From Enterobacteriaceae bacterium UBA7338 (GTDB lineage Bacteria > Pseudomonadota > Gammaproteobacteria > Enterobacterales > Enterobacteriaceae), in assembly GCA_002480085.1 (NCBI GenBank), contig DKPJ01000009.1:259169-323168 (forward strand): a stretch of 64,000 bases of DNA, written 5' to 3'. The translations under genes were made by a program, and so were the position numbers. Below are positions 27,292 to 36,555 of the stretch, piece after piece. Each line of letters starts with the position of its first letter. Positions within the stretch are counted from its first letter, which is position 1. Under the pieces are notes generated by a model. That model saw only the letters and a list, made by a program, of their open reading frames with translations. It had not been told where the DNA came from and made no database searches.

Positions 27292-27935
27292 CGCTGCAGT
27301 TCGTCCAGCGCAGGGGCGTCAAGATGCGACACGTCCCCCGCCGTCTCCACCACCCAGCCTGAGGCCAGCCACGGGCTTTGCTGATAGTCGATACGCGAGA
27401 TAGAGCAGTTGCGCAGGCGCAGGCGACGCTCTGCCCAGGCTGGCAGGCCGAGGATGGTGCTCACCAGGCAGCCCAGCGCCATGCCGTGGCTGACCAGCAG
27501 CGGACGGCTACCCTCCGGCAAATTGAGGCAGGTGGCCAGCGCATCGTGCATACGATCGCTTAGCTCCTGCATCGACTCTCCGTCGGGAATGCGGCCATCG
27601 GAGGTGCCGTTAACCAGCTGGCGACGCCACTGCTCCTCCTCCTCGGTCAGCGACTCGATAGGACGCTGTTCTAATACGCCCATATCCAGCTCGCGCAGAC
27701 GGGCATCCAGCGTAATATCACACCCGCAGTAGTCGGCGATAATCTCCGCCGTACGCTGCGTGCGGCCCAGATCGCTGGCGATAACGTGGGTGATCCCCAG
27801 CGCTTTCGCGCGCTCGGCCACCTGTCGTGCCTGCTGCTCCCCTTTGGCCGTCAACGGACTGTCTGACTGCCCCTGAATACGACGCTCGGCGTTCCACTGC
27901 GTTTCACCGTGGCGAACAAGGTATACCTGTAACAT
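27288..27935 (-). CDS. gpmB: Phosphoglycerate mutase-like phosphatase GpmB (YtjC)
   Basis: 215 aa, as in E. coli. Histidine phosphatase superfamily: catalytic RHG in YLVRHGETQWN at residues 5-15, a second histidine in VSHGMALG near residue 150. The family includes cofactor-dependent mutases, but GpmB itself is probably a phosphatase of unclear substrate. Convergent with rob; stops overlap in TTAA. Confidence 0.93.
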   Translation of the reverse strand: MLQVYLVRHGETQWNAERRIQGQSDSPLTAKGEQQARQVAERAKALGITHVIASDLGRTQRTAEIIADYCGCDITLDARLRELDMGVLEQRPIESLTEEEEQWRRQLVNGTSDGRIPDGESMQELSDRMHDALATCLNLPEGSRPLLVSHGMALGCLVSTILGLPAWAERRLRLRNCSISRIDYQQSPWLASGWVVETAGDVSHLDAPALDELQR

Positions 27936-27989
27936 GCTTTTTATCCGTTATACTGCGATGACAATTTTTTTATCTGAGTTGTTTAGATT

Positions 27990-28505
27990 ATGCACCATGT
28001 TGTCTCAGCTACCACTAATCCCGCCAAAATTAAGGCGATTCTGCACGCGTTTAGCGAGATTTTCGGCGAAGGATCCTGCCATATCGAGTCCGTGGCCGTC
28101 GAGAGCGGCGTCCCAGAACAGCCGCTTGGCAGTGCAGAAACGCGGGCTGGCGCACGTAATCGCGCGCTTAACGCCCGTCAGGCGCGTCCTGATGCCGACT
28201 TCTGGGTGGCCATCGAGGCGGGGATAGATGAGGACAGCACCTTTAGCTGGGTAGTGATTGAGAGCCGGGAGCAGCGCGGTGAAGCGCGTTCTGCCACCCT
28301 GCCGCTGCCGGCGGCGATACTTAGCCGCGTGCGCGCCGGGGAGGCGCTCGGGCCGGTAATGTCAGAGGTCACCGGCATCGATGAGATTGGACGTAAAGAG
28401 GGGGCGATCGGCGTTTTCACCCACGGCGTGCTGACGCGAAGCAGCGTCTACCATCAGGCGGTGATCCTGGCCCTTAGTCCGTTTCACCACCCGGCGTACC
28501 GCTAG
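27990..28505 (+). CDS. yjjX: Inosine/xanthosine triphosphatase YjjX
   Basis: 171 aa (E. coli 170). It hydrolyses ITP and XTP, keeping damaged purines out of nucleic acids. Seen: SATTNPAKIKAILHAF at the start, VAIEAGI near residue 73 and GVLTRSSVYHQAVILAL near 145. Divergent from gpmB; its TAG shares the palindrome CTAG with the trpR stop. Confidence 0.95.
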   Translation: MHHVVSATTNPAKIKAILHAFSEIFGEGSCHIESVAVESGVPEQPLGSAETRAGARNRALNARQARPDADFWVAIEAGIDEDSTFSWVVIESREQRGEARSATLPLPAAILSRVRAGEALGPVMSEVTGIDEIGRKEGAIGVFTHGVLTRSSVYHQAVILALSPFHHPAYR

Positions 28506-28825
28506 CCCTTCAGCAGCACCTGCTCCAGCCAGAGGCGCAGCTCCGGCGGGGCGGCCTTCAGGCTGTTAGAGCCGCGGGTGATGGTGGCGATGCCGGTGCC
28601 CAGCTCGTTTTTAAGCTCCCGCTGGCTCATCTCACCGCGTAGAAGCTCTTCAATAATGCGCACCCGCGTGCCCAGCGCTTCGCGCTCGTCAGGGGTGAGC
28701 ATCAGGTTAAGCAGCGGCAGGTGTAGATCCTGACCGTAGGCGTGCTGGAGCAGTTCGACAAAGCGCAACCACTCCTGATGGCGCTGTTCGGCTACTTCTG
28801 CTGAATAAGGTGATTGCTGGGTCAT
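28502..28825 (-). CDS. trpR: Trp operon repressor
   Basis: 107 aa (E. coli 108). Homodimeric helix-turn-helix repressor that binds tryptophan and shuts off trp, aroH, mtr and its own gene. Seen: LLNLMLTPDEREALGTRVRI near residues 40-60 and the reading helices MSQRELKNELGTGIATITRGSN broken over 66-87. I placed the start at MTQQSPYS; the frame extends 24 codons upstream through its own operator, which rules those out. Confidence 0.97.
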   Translation of the reverse strand: MTQQSPYSAEVAEQRHQEWLRFVELLQHAYGQDLHLPLLNLMLTPDEREALGTRVRIIEELLRGEMSQRELKNELGTGIATITRGSNSLKAAPPELRLWLEQVLLKG

Positions 28826-28836
28826 GTTAGGCTGCC

Positions 28837-28854
28837 ATACTCGTTGACGAGTAC
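28837..28854 (-). promoter_or_regulatory. TrpR operator at trpR
   Basis: ATACTCGTTGACGAGTAC is an 18-base near-palindrome matching the trp operator pattern GTACTnGTT-AACnAGTAC, 12 bases before the trpR ATG. It fits autoregulation. Confidence 0.85.
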
Positions 28855-28878
28855 AACAGCATAACACAAACCGCCGGA

Positions 28879-30828
28879 TCAGTAACGGCGGCCCCACTCC
28901 GTAGCGGTTAACAGCGTCGGTTTCCCGCCGAGGAAGTAACGGTAGTAGGCATCATAGGCCAGCACGTTCTTCACGTAGCCTCGCGTCTCCGAGAAGGGAA
29001 TACTCTCCACAAAGGCGACCGCGTCAATGCGTCCGGCGCTGTTACCCAGCCACGTCCGCACCCGTCCCGGCCCGGCGTTATAGGCCGCCGACGCAAAGAT
29101 GCGGTTGTTGCCAAACTGGTTATAGACGTACTGCAGGTAGCTGGTGCCGATATCAATATTGGTTTGCGGATCCAGCAGCTGGGAAGGGTTGCTGTAGCCG
29201 GGAATATTGAACATCTGCACCGTATGGGTTGCCGTTCCCGGCATCACCTGCATCAGGCCACTCGCGCCAACCGGTGAGCGTACTTTCGGGTTCCAGGCGC
29301 TCTCCTGGCGGGCAATCGCCATCGCATAGCTCTGGGGAATATCTTTGCCGCTGGTGTAGCGTTCAAAGAGATCGCGCCAGGCCAGCGGGAAGCGCTCCTG
29401 CAGCTGATCCCACAGCTTGCCGGCGATGGTCGCCTGCACGCTCAGATCCCACCACTGGCGATCGAAAGCGTAGCGTGCCAGCTGCGCCTGCTCCTGCGCC
29501 GTGCGGCTGGACACCAGGTTGGCCCACTCGCTGCGCGCGGTGTTGTCGAGTCCCCAGTACATCAGCTCGCGTACCCGCGCCATCTCTGCACTCTGCACCA
29601 GCTGCGGATCCGGATCGCCCGATGCTTTGTCGATCTTCAGCTGGTACTCCTCGCCGAGGCGCTGCGCCGCCACCATCGGATAGAATCCGCGCTGCTTCAT
29701 AAGATCGCGCAGGATGGTATTGGCCTCCTCCTCGCGCCCGCGCTCCAGCAGCAGATCCGCCTGCCAGTAGCGCCACTCGTCTTTCTCCTTGGCATCCATC
29801 GGCAGACGGGCGAGCCAGGTATTTAACCCCTGGCGATCGCCTGCGCCCAGGGCGAGCCTTACCCGGCGCTCCACCAGAGTCGTTGACTGGGAACGCATGA
29901 TGGCGTCGTCACGCCAGCGCGCCTGCTCCTCGGTGATGTCGTTGCCCATCAGCCGCCAGGCGACGATATCCCGCAGCGCCTGGGTCTGCTCCTCATTGAG
30001 CTGCTGCGCCGACGCCAGCGACGGGATCATCAGACGGGCGTTCTCCACGTCCTGGCGGGCAACGCTCTCAAACGCCTCCTGGGCCATCTGCCGGGTAAAG
30101 TCGGTCGCGCCGGTGGTGCGGGCAAAGGTCAGGACACTGTTAGGATCGTTTGCCAGCGTGATAATGGCGCTGGAGATGGTCTGGTACTCGCTGGGCATCT
30201 GGTTCGCCAGCACGGTAACGAGGCGGGTATTGCCCGCCTTCATCGCCAGCCGGATGCGTTCAAGGAAGGCCAGCGGATCCTGCGTGCCGGAGGCGCGCCA
30301 GGCGCCAAACAGGCGGTCGCAGGCGTTGGGCTGGCTCTTGCCGGTCAGCCAGAGCGTTTTTGCCCCCTCCCACGCCGCGTCGGGCTGGGCGGTGTTCCAT
30401 TTGGCGTAGTAGTAGTTGCACTGTGCTTCAGTGGTTCCCGGTTTGTCCGGGCTAAAGGCCAGCAGGCCGCGCCAGTCCTCCCGGCGCGCCAGCTCGTTAA
30501 CAAAGCGCGACTTCAGATTGCGGGCGGGGGGCAGCGTCGGGTTGGCCTGCACAAAGTTGGTCACCGCAATCGCCGGCTGGTTCATCAGATCGTCATTGAT
30601 CTGACGGTACTCCAGATAGGGATAGAGAGGATAATCCTTCAGCCCCGGCATCAGCTGCGCTACAACGTCCATCTGCTTGTTGTCCCACGCCTGCTTGATT
30701 TGTGCATAGCGGTTTCGCTGCTCATCGAGCGAGTCAGCGCGTGCCAGGCCGCTCACCGTCAGCATGCAGCAGCCGACGGCCAGCAGTCGCCAGGCGACAG
30801 GTTTTGCATTCACAGGCACTTTCTCCAT
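28879..30828 (-). CDS. slt: Soluble lytic murein transglycosylase Slt70
   Basis: 649 aa (E. coli 645). Periplasmic enzyme cutting peptidoglycan glycan chains to 1,6-anhydro products. A signal peptide ends GLARADSLD, a long helical ring domain follows, and the C-terminal lysozyme-like domain has the catalytic glutamate in IARQESAWNPKV near residue 510, then GASGLMQVMPGTA and AAYNAGPGRVRTW. The start MEKVPVNAKPVAW is four residues longer than in E. coli; an ATG 24 codons upstream is disfavoured because it adds a second start before the signal peptide. Confidence 0.96.
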   Translation of the reverse strand: MEKVPVNAKPVAWRLLAVGCCMLTVSGLARADSLDEQRNRYAQIKQAWDNKQMDVVAQLMPGLKDYPLYPYLEYRQINDDLMNQPAIAVTNFVQANPTLPPARNLKSRFVNELARREDWRGLLAFSPDKPGTTEAQCNYYYAKWNTAQPDAAWEGAKTLWLTGKSQPNACDRLFGAWRASGTQDPLAFLERIRLAMKAGNTRLVTVLANQMPSEYQTISSAIITLANDPNSVLTFARTTGATDFTRQMAQEAFESVARQDVENARLMIPSLASAQQLNEEQTQALRDIVAWRLMGNDITEEQARWRDDAIMRSQSTTLVERRVRLALGAGDRQGLNTWLARLPMDAKEKDEWRYWQADLLLERGREEEANTILRDLMKQRGFYPMVAAQRLGEEYQLKIDKASGDPDPQLVQSAEMARVRELMYWGLDNTARSEWANLVSSRTAQEQAQLARYAFDRQWWDLSVQATIAGKLWDQLQERFPLAWRDLFERYTSGKDIPQSYAMAIARQESAWNPKVRSPVGASGLMQVMPGTATHTVQMFNIPGYSNPSQLLDPQTNIDIGTSYLQYVYNQFGNNRIFASAAYNAGPGRVRTWLGNSAGRIDAVAFVESIPFSETRGYVKNVLAYDAYYRYFLGGKPTLLTATEWGRRY

Positions 30829-31021
30829 ATAAATAAGTTTCTTGGCGCATAACCCATTCATGCTAACCAGGCATTTCGCAATCCGCCACGCGCTGGACAC
30901 TTTTTTACTTTTGAGTCTGATTTAACACTCGTGACGCAGCTGGCTGGGATTGCACCCCAAAAACGGCTACACTCGGCAGCTGAGTACCATTCACATTACG
31001 ATAAAAGAGGCGAAGTCCAAC

Positions 31022-32689
31022 GTGGCTCAATTCGTTTATACCATGCATCGTGTCGGCAAAGTGGTTCCGCCGAAACGTCATATTCTGAAAAATATCTCGC
31101 TGAGCTTCTTCCCGGGCGCAAAGATTGGCGTTCTCGGTCTCAACGGTGCGGGTAAGTCCACCCTGCTGCGCATTATGGCCGGCATCGATACCGACATCGA
31201 AGGTGAAGCCCGCCCGCAGCCAGGTCTGAAAATCGGCTACCTGCCGCAGGAGCCGAAGCTGAACCCAGAGCACACCGTGCGTGAATCCATTGAAGAGGCC
31301 GTGGCAGAAGTCGTTAACGCCCTGAAAGGGCTGGACGAGGTGTACGCCAAGTACGCAGAGCCGGACGCTGACTTCGATAAGCTCGCGGCCCAGCAGGGCA
31401 AGTTTGAAGAGATCATCCAGGCCCACGACGGCCACAACCTGAACGTGCAGCTGGAGCGCGCCGCTGACGCTCTGCGCCTGCCGGACTGGGATGCCAAGGT
31501 GGATAAGCTCTCCGGGGGGGAACGCCGCCGCGTGGCGCTGTGCCGCCTGCTGCTGGAAAAACCAGACATGCTGCTGCTCGACGAACCGACCAACCACCTG
31601 GACGCCGAGTCCGTGGCCTGGCTGGAGCGCTTCCTGCACGACTTCGAAGGCACCGTCGTGGCCATCACCCACGACCGTTACTTCCTCGATAACGTTGCCG
31701 GCTGGATCCTTGAGCTTGACCGTGGCGAAGGCATTCCGTGGGAGGGTAACTACTCCTCCTGGCTGGAGCAGAAAGACCAGCGCCTGGCCCAGGAAGCCTC
31801 TCAGGAAGCGGCTCGCCGTAAATCCATTGAGAAAGAGCTGGAGTGGGTGCGTCAGGGTGCCAAAGGCCGTCAGTCTAAGGGCAAAGCCCGTCTGGCCCGC
31901 TTTGAAGAGCTGAACAACACCGAATACCAGAAGCGTAACGAAACCAACGAACTGTTTATTCCGCCTGGCGCACGTCTGGGGGATAAAGTCGTTGAGGTGA
32001 GCAACCTGCGTAAATCCTACGGCGACCGTGTGCTGATCGACGATCTGAGCTTCTCGGTACCGAAAGGGGCTATCGTTGGCATCATCGGTCCGAACGGCGC
32101 GGGTAAATCCACCCTGTTCCGTATGATGTCCGGTCAGGAACAGCCTGACAGCGGTACCATCACCCTGGGTGAAACCGTGAAGCTGGCCTCCGTGGATCAG
32201 TTCCGTGACGCGATGGATAACAGCAAAACCGTGTGGGAAGAGGTTTCCGGCGGGCTGGATATCATGAAGATCGGCAACACCGAGATGCCAAGCCGTGCCT
32301 ACGTAGGCCGCTTTAACTTCAAAGGCGTCGATCAGGGCAAACGCGTTGGCGAGCTGTCCGGCGGTGAGCGTGGCCGTCTGCACCTGGCCAAGCTGCTGCA
32401 GGTTGGCGGTAACGTGCTGCTGCTCGATGAACCGACCAACGACCTGGATATCGAAACCCTGCGGGCGCTGGAAAACGCCATGCTGGAGTTCCCGGGCTGC
32501 GCGATGGTCATCTCGCACGACCGTTGGTTCCTCGACCGTATCGCCACCCACATTCTGGACTACCAGGACGAGGGTAAAGTAGAGTTCTTCGAAGGTAACT
32601 TCACCGAATACGAAGAGTATAAGAAACGCACCCTCGGCGCAGACGCGCTGGAGCCGAAGCGTATCAAGTACAAACGTATATCTAAGTAA
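31022..32689 (+). CDS. ettA: Energy-dependent translational throttle protein EttA
   Basis: 555 aa, equal to E. coli EttA (YjjK). ABC-F protein that binds the ribosomal E site and gates the first peptide bond according to ATP/ADP. Two ABC domains: GLNGAGKST and DEPTNHLDAES in the first, GPNGAGKST and DEPTNDLDIE in the second, each with LSGGER, joined by a charged linker (RKSIEKELEWVRQGAKGRQ). The start is GTG (VAQFVYTMHRVGK), which restores the family N-terminus; the frame runs 24 codons further upstream. Confidence 0.97.
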   Translation: MAQFVYTMHRVGKVVPPKRHILKNISLSFFPGAKIGVLGLNGAGKSTLLRIMAGIDTDIEGEARPQPGLKIGYLPQEPKLNPEHTVRESIEEAVAEVVNALKGLDEVYAKYAEPDADFDKLAAQQGKFEEIIQAHDGHNLNVQLERAADALRLPDWDAKVDKLSGGERRRVALCRLLLEKPDMLLLDEPTNHLDAESVAWLERFLHDFEGTVVAITHDRYFLDNVAGWILELDRGEGIPWEGNYSSWLEQKDQRLAQEASQEAARRKSIEKELEWVRQGAKGRQSKGKARLARFEELNNTEYQKRNETNELFIPPGARLGDKVVEVSNLRKSYGDRVLIDDLSFSVPKGAIVGIIGPNGAGKSTLFRMMSGQEQPDSGTITLGETVKLASVDQFRDAMDNSKTVWEEVSGGLDIMKIGNTEMPSRAYVGRFNFKGVDQGKRVGELSGGERGRLHLAKLLQVGGNVLLLDEPTNDLDIETLRALENAMLEFPGCAMVISHDRWFLDRIATHILDYQDEGKVEFFEGNFTEYEEYKKRTLGADALEPKRIKYKRISK

Positions 32690-32697
32690 GCACCGGG

Positions 32698-32778
32698 ATG
32701 CCGGGTGGCGCTTGCGCTTACCCGGCCTGGGGTTTTGCACGGTTTGTAGGCCGGGTAAGGCGAAGCCGCCACCCGGCA
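32698..32778. repeat. BIME (two inverted REPs) between ettA and nadR
   Basis: ATGCCGGGTGGCGCTTGCGC with TTACCCGGCCTGG (32698-32730) and the inverse GTAGGCCGGGTAAGGCGAAG with CCGCCACCCGGCA (32746-32778). It lies between convergent genes, where it can cap both mRNAs. Confidence 0.92.
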
Positions 32779-32803
32779 ATGCGAGCGTCAACGGCGAGCA
32801 GCG

Positions 32804-34036
32804 TTATCCCTGCTCGCCCATCATCTCTTTTACCAGCTCCACGCAGCGCAGGAAACGCCCGTCGTAGTCCGACTCCTCCACGTGAATAAAGTCGATCCCG
32901 TTATCGTTAAGCATAGAGACCAGCATGGTCTGGAAGGTTTTGCGATCCACCGAGCTGCCAAGGCTGCGCAGGCCGTCAGCGACCCACGGCGTGTTATTCT
33001 CCAGCAGGATCACCAGGTCGAAGCGGTACTCGTCGATCATCGCCTGCACGAACGGGTGCTCGCGCCCTTCATACTTCTTACAGAAGGCCTGGGTAGTGAC
33101 GAAATCGGTATCGATAAAGGCCACCTTATTGGCGTACTTCACCGCAAAGTCGATGTACTGGGCCTGGCCGAGGGCAATCTTGTCGTAGTCAGAGTACTGA
33201 AGCGCCATCTCATCGCCGCCGAGATGGGAGAAGACATAGTCGCGCCCGTACTCCCACGCGCTGGTGGTATTGAAGATATTGGCGAGCTTATTCACCAGCG
33301 TCGATTTGCCGCTCGACTCACCGCCGAGGATCGCTACCGTGCGTACGAAGAAGGGCTTCACCTCGGTGGGGATGTACTCCCAGTAGCGGAACGGGTTAGC
33401 GCGGATCTGCCCGCCGCTGATGTTCATAAAGGTGCGTTTCGGATCGATCAGCACCGTCTCGATGTCGAGGTGCTTCTCATACTGCTTGGCATCGGCCTCT
33501 TCGGAGGTGTAGATCCAGTTGGGCTGGATCCCCTTCTCATCCATAAAGGCTTTGATGCCTTTACTCCAGACGTCCCAGCCGTGCGGGTATGGCTCCATCC
33601 CCTCCTCGTTAAAGGCGTGGATGCGGATATTTTTCTGGTACTTAAAGGTCTGTAGCAGCCAGCGCAGGCGATCGGGCACCGTGGGCTGCTGGGACATGGC
33701 ACTCTCTTCGAACAGCTCGCGATCGCGCGTCTCGTCGTAGCCCATGATGATATGCAGCTCGTCCACCTGGCTGCAGGCGCGCTGCAGCAGGTAGATGTGG
33801 CCGGTGTGTAGCGGATAGAACTTGCCAAACACCACGCCGATGTTTTTCTGCTGCCGGGGAAACTCCAGCCCGAGGAAGCGGTGCAGCGCCTCCAGCTTCT
33901 GCGCGCTGGGGCTTTTGATCTTGGCGTTAAGCAGCTGGCTCAGGTAGCCCTTGGTCATGCCGCTCGCCTCCGCCACCTGCTGTAGCGTGCAGCCCTTCTG
34001 GCGGATGGCGGTTTTCAGATAGTCAAATGACGACAT
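32804..34036 (-). CDS. nadR: NadR: NAD repressor / NMN adenylyltransferase / ribosylnicotinamide kinase
   Basis: 410 aa, equal to E. coli. Trifunctional: an N-terminal helix-turn-helix (TLQQVAEASGMTKGYLSQLL), a nucleotidyltransferase part with GKFYPLHTGHIYLL near residue 70, and a C-terminal kinase with P-loop GGESSGKST near 240. It represses NAD biosynthesis genes and salvages nicotinamide riboside. It is last in serB-radA-nadR, 35 bases after radA. Confidence 0.97.
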   Translation of the reverse strand: MSSFDYLKTAIRQKGCTLQQVAEASGMTKGYLSQLLNAKIKSPSAQKLEALHRFLGLEFPRQQKNIGVVFGKFYPLHTGHIYLLQRACSQVDELHIIMGYDETRDRELFEESAMSQQPTVPDRLRWLLQTFKYQKNIRIHAFNEEGMEPYPHGWDVWSKGIKAFMDEKGIQPNWIYTSEEADAKQYEKHLDIETVLIDPKRTFMNISGGQIRANPFRYWEYIPTEVKPFFVRTVAILGGESSGKSTLVNKLANIFNTTSAWEYGRDYVFSHLGGDEMALQYSDYDKIALGQAQYIDFAVKYANKVAFIDTDFVTTQAFCKKYEGREHPFVQAMIDEYRFDLVILLENNTPWVADGLRSLGSSVDRKTFQTMLVSMLNDNGIDFIHVEESDYDGRFLRCVELVKEMMGEQG

Positions 34037-34071
34037 AAATTACGGTGCCTCCTGCAAAATCGTAGTGGTAA

Positions 34072-35454
34072 TTATAAGTCGTCAAAGACGCTTAACGCAT
34101 CGGCAAGTTTTTTCACGCCAAACACCTGCATCCCAGCCGGTGGTTTTTTCGGTACGTTGGCAGCAGGGACGATCGCCCGACGGAAACCGTGCTTCGCCGC
34201 CTCCGAGATCCGCTCCTGGCCGCTGGGCACCGGACGGATCTCCCCTGCCAGCCCGACTTCGCCAAACACCACCAGATCGTCCGGCAGCGGACGATCGCGC
34301 AGGCTGGAGACCATCGCCAGCAGCAGCGCCAGGTCGGCGCTGGTCTCGGTGACCTTCACCCCACCAACGACGTTCACAAAGACATCCTGATCCGCCATCT
34401 GCAACCCGCCGTGACGATGCAGCACCGCCAGCAGGATCGCCAGCCGGTTCTGCTCCAGCCCCACCGCCACGCGGCGCGGGTTAGACATCATCGACTGATC
34501 CACCAGGGCCTGGATCTCTACCAGCAGCGGGCGGGTGCCCTCCCAGACCACCATCACCGAGCTGCCAGAGGTGACCTCGTCGCCCCGGCTAAGGAAGATG
34601 GCCGATGGGTTGCTGACCTCGCGCAGGCCCTGTTCGGTCATCGCAAAGACGCCCAGCTCGTTCACCGCCCCAAAGCGGTTTTTATGGCTGCGCAGGGTGC
34701 GGAAGCGCGAATCGGCGTCGCCGTCCAGCAGCACCGAACAGTCGATGCAGTGCTCCAGCACCTTCGGCCCGGCCAGCGAGCCATCTTTCGTAACGTGTCC
34801 CACCATCACAATGGCAACGCCGCGCGTCTTGGCGAAGCGCGTCAGGTAGGCCGCCGTCTCGCGCACCTGGGCCACGCTGCCCGGCGACGACTGGATATCC
34901 GCCATGTGCATCACCTGGATCGAGTCGATGACCATCAGCTTCGGCAGCTCTTCGTCAGCAATCATGCAGATCTGCTCGATGCTGGTCTCGGAGAGCATGT
35001 TCAGGTTGTTGGTCGGCAGCCCCAGACGGTGAGCGCGCATGGCGACCTGCTGGAGCGACTCTTCGCCGGTGACGTACAGCGTCTTCATGCTTTCGGAGAG
35101 CTTGCACAAAGTCTGCAACAGCAGGGTGGACTTGCCCGCACCCGGGTTACCGCCGATGAGGATCGCGCTGCCCGGCACGACGCCGCCGCCCAGCACGCGG
35201 TCAAACTCTTTAAAGCCGGTGGAGAAGCGCGGCAGCGCCTCCAGGCTAATCTCTGACAGCTTCTGCACCTTCGAGACGCCTGCGTTACCGGCATAGCCGC
35301 TCAGCCGCTCGTTGCGCGCAACCGTCGGAGACGCCGCAACGCGCACCTCGGTGATGGTGTTCCAGGCATGGCAGGCGCTGCACTGCCCCTGCCAGCGCGG
35401 ATAATCCGCACCGCATTCATTACAGACAAATGCGCGTTTTGGAGCTTTCGCCAC
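34072..35454 (-). CDS. radA: DNA repair protein RadA (Sms)
   Basis: 460 aa, equal to E. coli. RecA-like branch-migration ATPase in recombination repair. N-terminal zinc finger CNECGADYPRWQGQCSACHA, Walker A GGNPGAGKSTLLLQ near residue 100, RadA motif KNRFGAVNELG near 255, and a C-terminal Lon-like domain (VNVVGGVKVTETSADLALLL). It starts 10 bases after serB ends. Confidence 0.97.
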   Translation of the reverse strand: MAKAPKRAFVCNECGADYPRWQGQCSACHAWNTITEVRVAASPTVARNERLSGYAGNAGVSKVQKLSEISLEALPRFSTGFKEFDRVLGGGVVPGSAILIGGNPGAGKSTLLLQTLCKLSESMKTLYVTGEESLQQVAMRAHRLGLPTNNLNMLSETSIEQICMIADEELPKLMVIDSIQVMHMADIQSSPGSVAQVRETAAYLTRFAKTRGVAIVMVGHVTKDGSLAGPKVLEHCIDCSVLLDGDADSRFRTLRSHKNRFGAVNELGVFAMTEQGLREVSNPSAIFLSRGDEVTSGSSVMVVWEGTRPLLVEIQALVDQSMMSNPRRVAVGLEQNRLAILLAVLHRHGGLQMADQDVFVNVVGGVKVTETSADLALLLAMVSSLRDRPLPDDLVVFGEVGLAGEIRPVPSGQERISEAAKHGFRRAIVPAANVPKKPPAGMQVFGVKKLADALSVFDDL

Positions 35455-35464
35455 GTTTACCTCG

Positions 35465-36436
35465 TTAGTTCTGGTTCAGGCTGCCCGACAGGATACAGAA
35501 AACGCCCATCAGGTCAGCGTGACGGATAGTGACTTCCGTCTTCTCATTTACTTTGGGTTTCGCATGATAGGCGATCCCCAGCCCCGCCGATTTGATCATC
35601 GGCAGATCGTTGGCACCGTCGCCGATCGCCACGGTCTGTGCCAGCGGAATATCGTACTCCTGCGCCAGGCGCAGCAGCGTGGCCGCCTTGTACTGGGCAT
35701 CCACAATGTCGCCCACCACGTGGCCGGTCAGCTTGCCGTCGATAATCTCCAGCTCGTTGGCCACGGCGGCGGTCAGGCGCAGCCTGTCGCGCAGGTAGTC
35801 GGCAAAGAAGGTGAAGCCGCCGGAGGCGATAGCCACCTTCCAGCCCAGCGTCTCCAGCTTCAGCACCAGCTGGGTCAGGCCCGGCATCAGCGGCAGGCCA
35901 TCGCGCACCTGGTGCAGAATGCTGGCGTCGGCCCCTTTCAGCGTACCGACGCGGCTGCGCAGGCTGGCGGTAAAGTCCAGCTCGCCGCGCATCGCCCGCT
36001 CGGTCACCTCGGCGACCATTTCGCCGGTACCCGCCAGCTTCGCGATCTCATCGATACACTCGATCTGGATCGCGGTAGAGTCCATGTCCATCACCAGCAG
36101 GCCCGGCGTGCGCAGGTGCGGGATCTTACCCAGCGGCGCAACGTCCAGACCGGCGTCGTGCGCCAGGCGCGTCGCCCGCGGCGTCAACGAGCCGGCCAGG
36201 CGGATCACCTGGTAATCTTCGACGCACCAGGCGGCGACGATCACCATCGCCGCACCGAGCGAGCGCTGATATGCCGTCAGGCGCTGTTTATCCAGGCTGC
36301 GGCCATAGAGCAGCCAGCCGCTGCGACCCGCGTGATAATCGAGCGGCATCACCTCGTCGCCGCTTAAAGAGAGCGGCAGCCCAGGCCACTGAGAGACGGC
36401 TTCAGGCAGGTCGCGCCAGGTTAAACTGTTAGACAT
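35465..36436 (-). CDS. serB: Phosphoserine phosphatase
   Basis: 323 aa (E. coli 322). Last step of serine synthesis. HAD phosphatase with the nucleophile motif DMDSTAIQIECIDE near residue 117, SGGFTFFADYLRDRL near 210 and GDGANDLPMIKSAGLG near 270. An N-terminal regulatory domain precedes it. I used the start MSNSLTWRDLPE with CAGGAGCTTTA before it. First gene of serB-radA-nadR, divergent from ytjB. Confidence 0.97.
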   Translation of the reverse strand: MSNSLTWRDLPEAVSQWPGLPLSLSGDEVMPLDYHAGRSGWLLYGRSLDKQRLTAYQRSLGAAMVIVAAWCVEDYQVIRLAGSLTPRATRLAHDAGLDVAPLGKIPHLRTPGLLVMDMDSTAIQIECIDEIAKLAGTGEMVAEVTERAMRGELDFTASLRSRVGTLKGADASILHQVRDGLPLMPGLTQLVLKLETLGWKVAIASGGFTFFADYLRDRLRLTAAVANELEIIDGKLTGHVVGDIVDAQYKAATLLRLAQEYDIPLAQTVAIGDGANDLPMIKSAGLGIAYHAKPKVNEKTEVTIRHADLMGVFCILSGSLNQN

Positions 36437-36555
36437 TAAAGCTCCTGTAAAAACACGTGCGGCCAAACGGATACGGGTAAAAATAACGCCTGAGGCTACC
36501 CTGTAATCATCGCTTCTGGCAACATGCTAACCTCAAATTTTCATCAGGTAAGAAT

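Noticed and set aside
30905..32791. A 628-codon open frame on the minus strand
   Set aside because: Fully antisense to ettA; its sequence mirrors the repeated ABC motifs and has no family resemblance.
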